Both the position numbers and the translations under genes were made by a program. The notes beneath the pieces were generated by a model. It worked only from the letters and a program-made list of their open reading frames with translations, searched no databases and had not been told where the DNA came from. Of a stretch of DNA of 64,000 nucleotides, positions 62,243-64,000 are shown piece by piece. Source of the stretch: Sulfuricurvum sp. (GTDB taxonomy: Bacteria > Campylobacterota > Campylobacteria > Campylobacterales > Sulfurimonadaceae); the NCBI RefSeq assembly GCF_028713855.1, contig NZ_JAQTNN010000015.1:1-64000 (forward strand). The letters run 5' to 3'. The number at the start of each line of letters is the position of its first letter. The stretch's first letter is position 1.

Positions 62243-63445
62243 ATGATCCGATTCATATTCATTTTTTTACTTTTTTTTAGCATTATTATACAGGCGCAGA
62301 CACAGCATAAAAAGCGTATTTTTATTTTGCATTCCTATTCGCAGGAATACAGCTGGACAAAATTACAACACGATAATTTTGTCCATTCGTTGCAAAACTT
62401 ATATCGCTCACCGCTTGATATTTCCGTGGAATATTTAGATACCAAGCGTCTTAAATTTTCTAATGATTATCAATCCTTTTTTCTTGATTATTTACAAAAA
62501 AAATACATGGGCTATTCCCCGGATGTTATTTATGTGACTGATGACAATGCCTTGAAATTCTTTGTGAATAACCAATCAGCATTATTCTCTAAAACACCGG
62601 TCTTTTTTTCAGGGATTAATAATCTATCATTAGCCCATACCCTTGATGCTAACAAGTACGCTGGAGTATATGAAACCAAAGAGATTATCCCGAATATTGA
62701 CCTTATCCGTCAATTTTCTCCTCAGACACGTGAAATATGGATTGTTGGTGATACCTCAAACACGTATCGTTCCATTGAAGCGGATATCCGTACCCATATT
62801 CGTCAATACCCTAAATATACGTTTCATTTTCTCTCTTCCGCACGTATAGATGAGATTATGGAAAAACTCCCAAATACGCCAAAAACGTTTGTATTATTGA
62901 CAACAATCGGGGAGTTAAGCGATGCTAACGGTCGCAATTTGACACTGAAAGAATCGATTGAAATTTTAAAGCAAAACCGACATCTCATTTTGTGCAGCAT
63001 GGAAGATGCTTATGTCCATGAAGGGGCTGTCGGCGGTTTCGTCACGAGCGGGGCTAATCAGGGGGCTGCTTCTGCGAGACTTGTATCGCGCTATTTGAAG
63101 GGTGAAGCTCTATTGTATATTCCATCTGTCATTAAAAGTCCGAATGTTTATATGTTCGATCGTAAAGGATTAATGGAATCACGTTTGATACTTTCAGAAT
63201 ACATTGCTCATAATGCAGTCATTTTACATGAAAAGAAAACCTTTTTTGAACGGTATCAGCAGAGTGTTTTAAATGTTATTTTTATCATTTTTATCCTTTT
63301 TGTCTTTTTATTGGTTATCAGTTTTTTTATTGTTGTACAAAAAAATACGCAGTTAAAGAAAAAGGAGGCTGAACTCGAAGAGTGTTCCGATGAATTAGCA
63401 ATGATAAAAGAGAAACTTTTTTTAATAGAGCAGACAAATGAATAA
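62243..63445 (+). CDS. ABC-type substrate-binding-like membrane protein with coiled coil
   Basis: A 400-residue protein with a signal peptide (FIFIFLLFFSIIIQA) and two lobes of the ABC_sub_bind type: RIFILHSYSQEYSWTKLQHDNF, DVIYVTDDNALKFF, TPVFFSGINN, IWIVGDTSNTYRSIEADI and GAVGGFVTSGANQGAASARLV. A membrane helix follows at about 345-370 and a short cytoplasmic coiled coil (KKKEAELEECSDELAMIKEKL). In this phylum the same sensor usually precedes a kinase or GGDEF domain; here no output domain follows. It overlaps the SCO-like gene by 8 bp. Confidence 0.72.
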   Translation: MIRFIFIFLLFFSIIIQAQTQHKKRIFILHSYSQEYSWTKLQHDNFVHSLQNLYRSPLDISVEYLDTKRLKFSNDYQSFFLDYLQKKYMGYSPDVIYVTDDNALKFFVNNQSALFSKTPVFFSGINNLSLAHTLDANKYAGVYETKEIIPNIDLIRQFSPQTREIWIVGDTSNTYRSIEADIRTHIRQYPKYTFHFLSSARIDEIMEKLPNTPKTFVLLTTIGELSDANGRNLTLKESIEILKQNRHLILCSMEDAYVHEGAVGGFVTSGANQGAASARLVSRYLKGEALLYIPSVIKSPNVYMFDRKGLMESRLILSEYIAHNAVILHEKKTFFERYQQSVLNVIFIIFILFVFLLVISFFIVVQKNTQLKKKEAELEECSDELAMIKEKLFLIEQTNE

Positions 63446-64000
63446 AAAAATTATTCTGGCTGTTACTCTTTTTGTCCTCTTATTAATTGCTGTTCCTTTT
63501 GTGCAAGGATTGTTTTTTGCACAGCAAACGACGGGTAAAATTATGATCAATAAACCGATTAATGCGCCTTATTTAAAAGATACTAACAAAGATCTAACCT
63601 TGATTTTTTTTGGATACGTAGGCTGTGTCAGAGTATGTACCCCGATTTTACATCAACTGGATGATCTCTATGATTCGTCTGCGTTTGCACCTTTGAAACC
63701 GTTTGTCGGAGTATCGTTCATTAATTTGATGCCTGAATTGGGGACTAATCAGCCTCAAGCCTTTGCAGAATCATTTAATCCTCAATTTGAAGGTGTCTAT
63801 CTCACCCAAAAAGAGCTTATGGGGATTGACAGAGAATTTAGTGTTTTTTTCTCAAAAAGTCTTTCGGAAAAAGGAGAAATCGATCATAGTGATCATCTTT
63901 ATCTGATTGAGCGAGACAACAGTGGGTTAGTAGTTTTGAAAAATATATATACGACCCATCCAATCAATAAAGCATTAATTGTTTCAGATATCCAAAAATT
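63438..64000 (+). CDS. SCO1/SenC-like protein (5' part)
   Basis: Frame open to the window end, 187 codons seen. An N-terminal membrane anchor (IILAVTLFVLLLIAVPFV) is followed by a thioredoxin-fold domain with the SCO copper motif in TLIFFGYVGCVRVCTPIL (C63-x3-C67) and a later GEIDHSDHLYLI with the candidate third ligand histidine. SCO proteins deliver copper to cytochrome oxidase or act as thiol reductases. It may form a two-gene unit with the upstream sensor-like gene. Confidence 0.75.
   Translation, partial: MNKKIILAVTLFVLLLIAVPFVQGLFFAQQTTGKIMINKPINAPYLKDTNKDLTLIFFGYVGCVRVCTPILHQLDDLYDSSAFAPLKPFVGVSFINLMPELGTNQPQAFAESFNPQFEGVYLTQKELMGIDREFSVFFSKSLSEKGEIDHSDHLYLIERDNSGLVVLKNIYTTHPINKALIVSDIQK

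Noticed and set aside
62086-62280. 64-codon frame between oorC and the binding-protein gene
   Set aside because: Overlaps the hairpin and the start of the next gene, begins without a ribosome site, and resembles no protein.

Overview
The window reads as chromosomal DNA of a sulfur-oxidising, autotrophic member of the Campylobacterota (Epsilonproteobacteria), close to Sulfuricurvum or Sulfurimonas. The pointers are: a reductive-TCA gene run (monomeric isocitrate dehydrogenase, mdh, fumC, sucCD, oorDABC); a RibBA protein whose GTP cyclohydrolase half has lost its zinc cysteines, as in Helicobacter and Campylobacter; ArsS-type sensor kinases; and many small c-type cytochromes. The taxon is an inference from gene content; no database search was possible.

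Layout. 1-10.4 kb: the end of a type VI secretion island: the VgrG C-terminus, a DUF2169 adaptor, a 1571-residue PAAR-like/RHS protein with an M23-type cargo, two secreted proteins of unknown function, then a detached RHS tip carrying a second M23 cargo, followed by two more secreted proteins. A direct repeat of about 247 bp joins the two RHS ends. 10.4-12.3 kb: sixA, small hypothetical genes, a GIY-YIG protein and a tRNA-Gln/fMet/fMet operon behind a consensus promoter. 12.4-14.3 kb: ribBA and a TraT-like lipoprotein. 14.3-20.8 kb: an eight-gene, tightly overlapping operon (flgA-ubiX-coaD-tmk-hisS-speA-cysE-vanZ-like). 20.9-27.7 kb: a GGDEF/EAL protein, a SulP transporter, an FmdE-like protein with a cytochrome c behind an FNR/CRP-type site, an MFS transporter and a rhodanese. 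27.8-33.8 kb: metal and arsenic resistance with a thiol-redox relay (CDF, periplasmic thioredoxin, CcdA, a small thioredoxin, a Cys-rich protein, an ArsP/YraQ permease, two ArsC, ArsR, ArsB). 33.8-35.4 kb: an unknown protein and an Abi_2 (HEPN) protein. 35.5-38.2 kb: a two-component system and an EF-hand protein that share a regulatory box. 38.3-42.7 kb: lolA, secA and a Lol-type permease. 42.8-47.9 kb: a heme-protein operon (SHP/DUF1924, diheme cytochrome, cytochrome b561-diheme fusion) with a Spy-like protein, its own two-component system and a ZIP transporter. 47.9-52 kb: an AsmA-like protein and mltG with overlapping divergent 5' ends. 52-62 kb: the reductive TCA genes. 62.2-64 kb: a periplasmic-binding-like membrane protein and the start of an SCO1-like gene.

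The least ordinary items are: the pair of RHS C-terminal modules, one with an apparently altered M23 active site; a PhoB-like tandem box (AGTAAC-N5-RGTAAC) at the same distance from the -10 in two neighbouring promoters; a group of -10 elements six bases from an ATG, which suggests leaderless mRNAs; an FNR-like site centred at about -41.5 of the FmdE/cytochrome promoter; and a small Cys-rich protein inside the arsenic operon. No intergenic stretch exceeds 300 bases, and I saw no CRISPR array, insertion sequence or replication origin.
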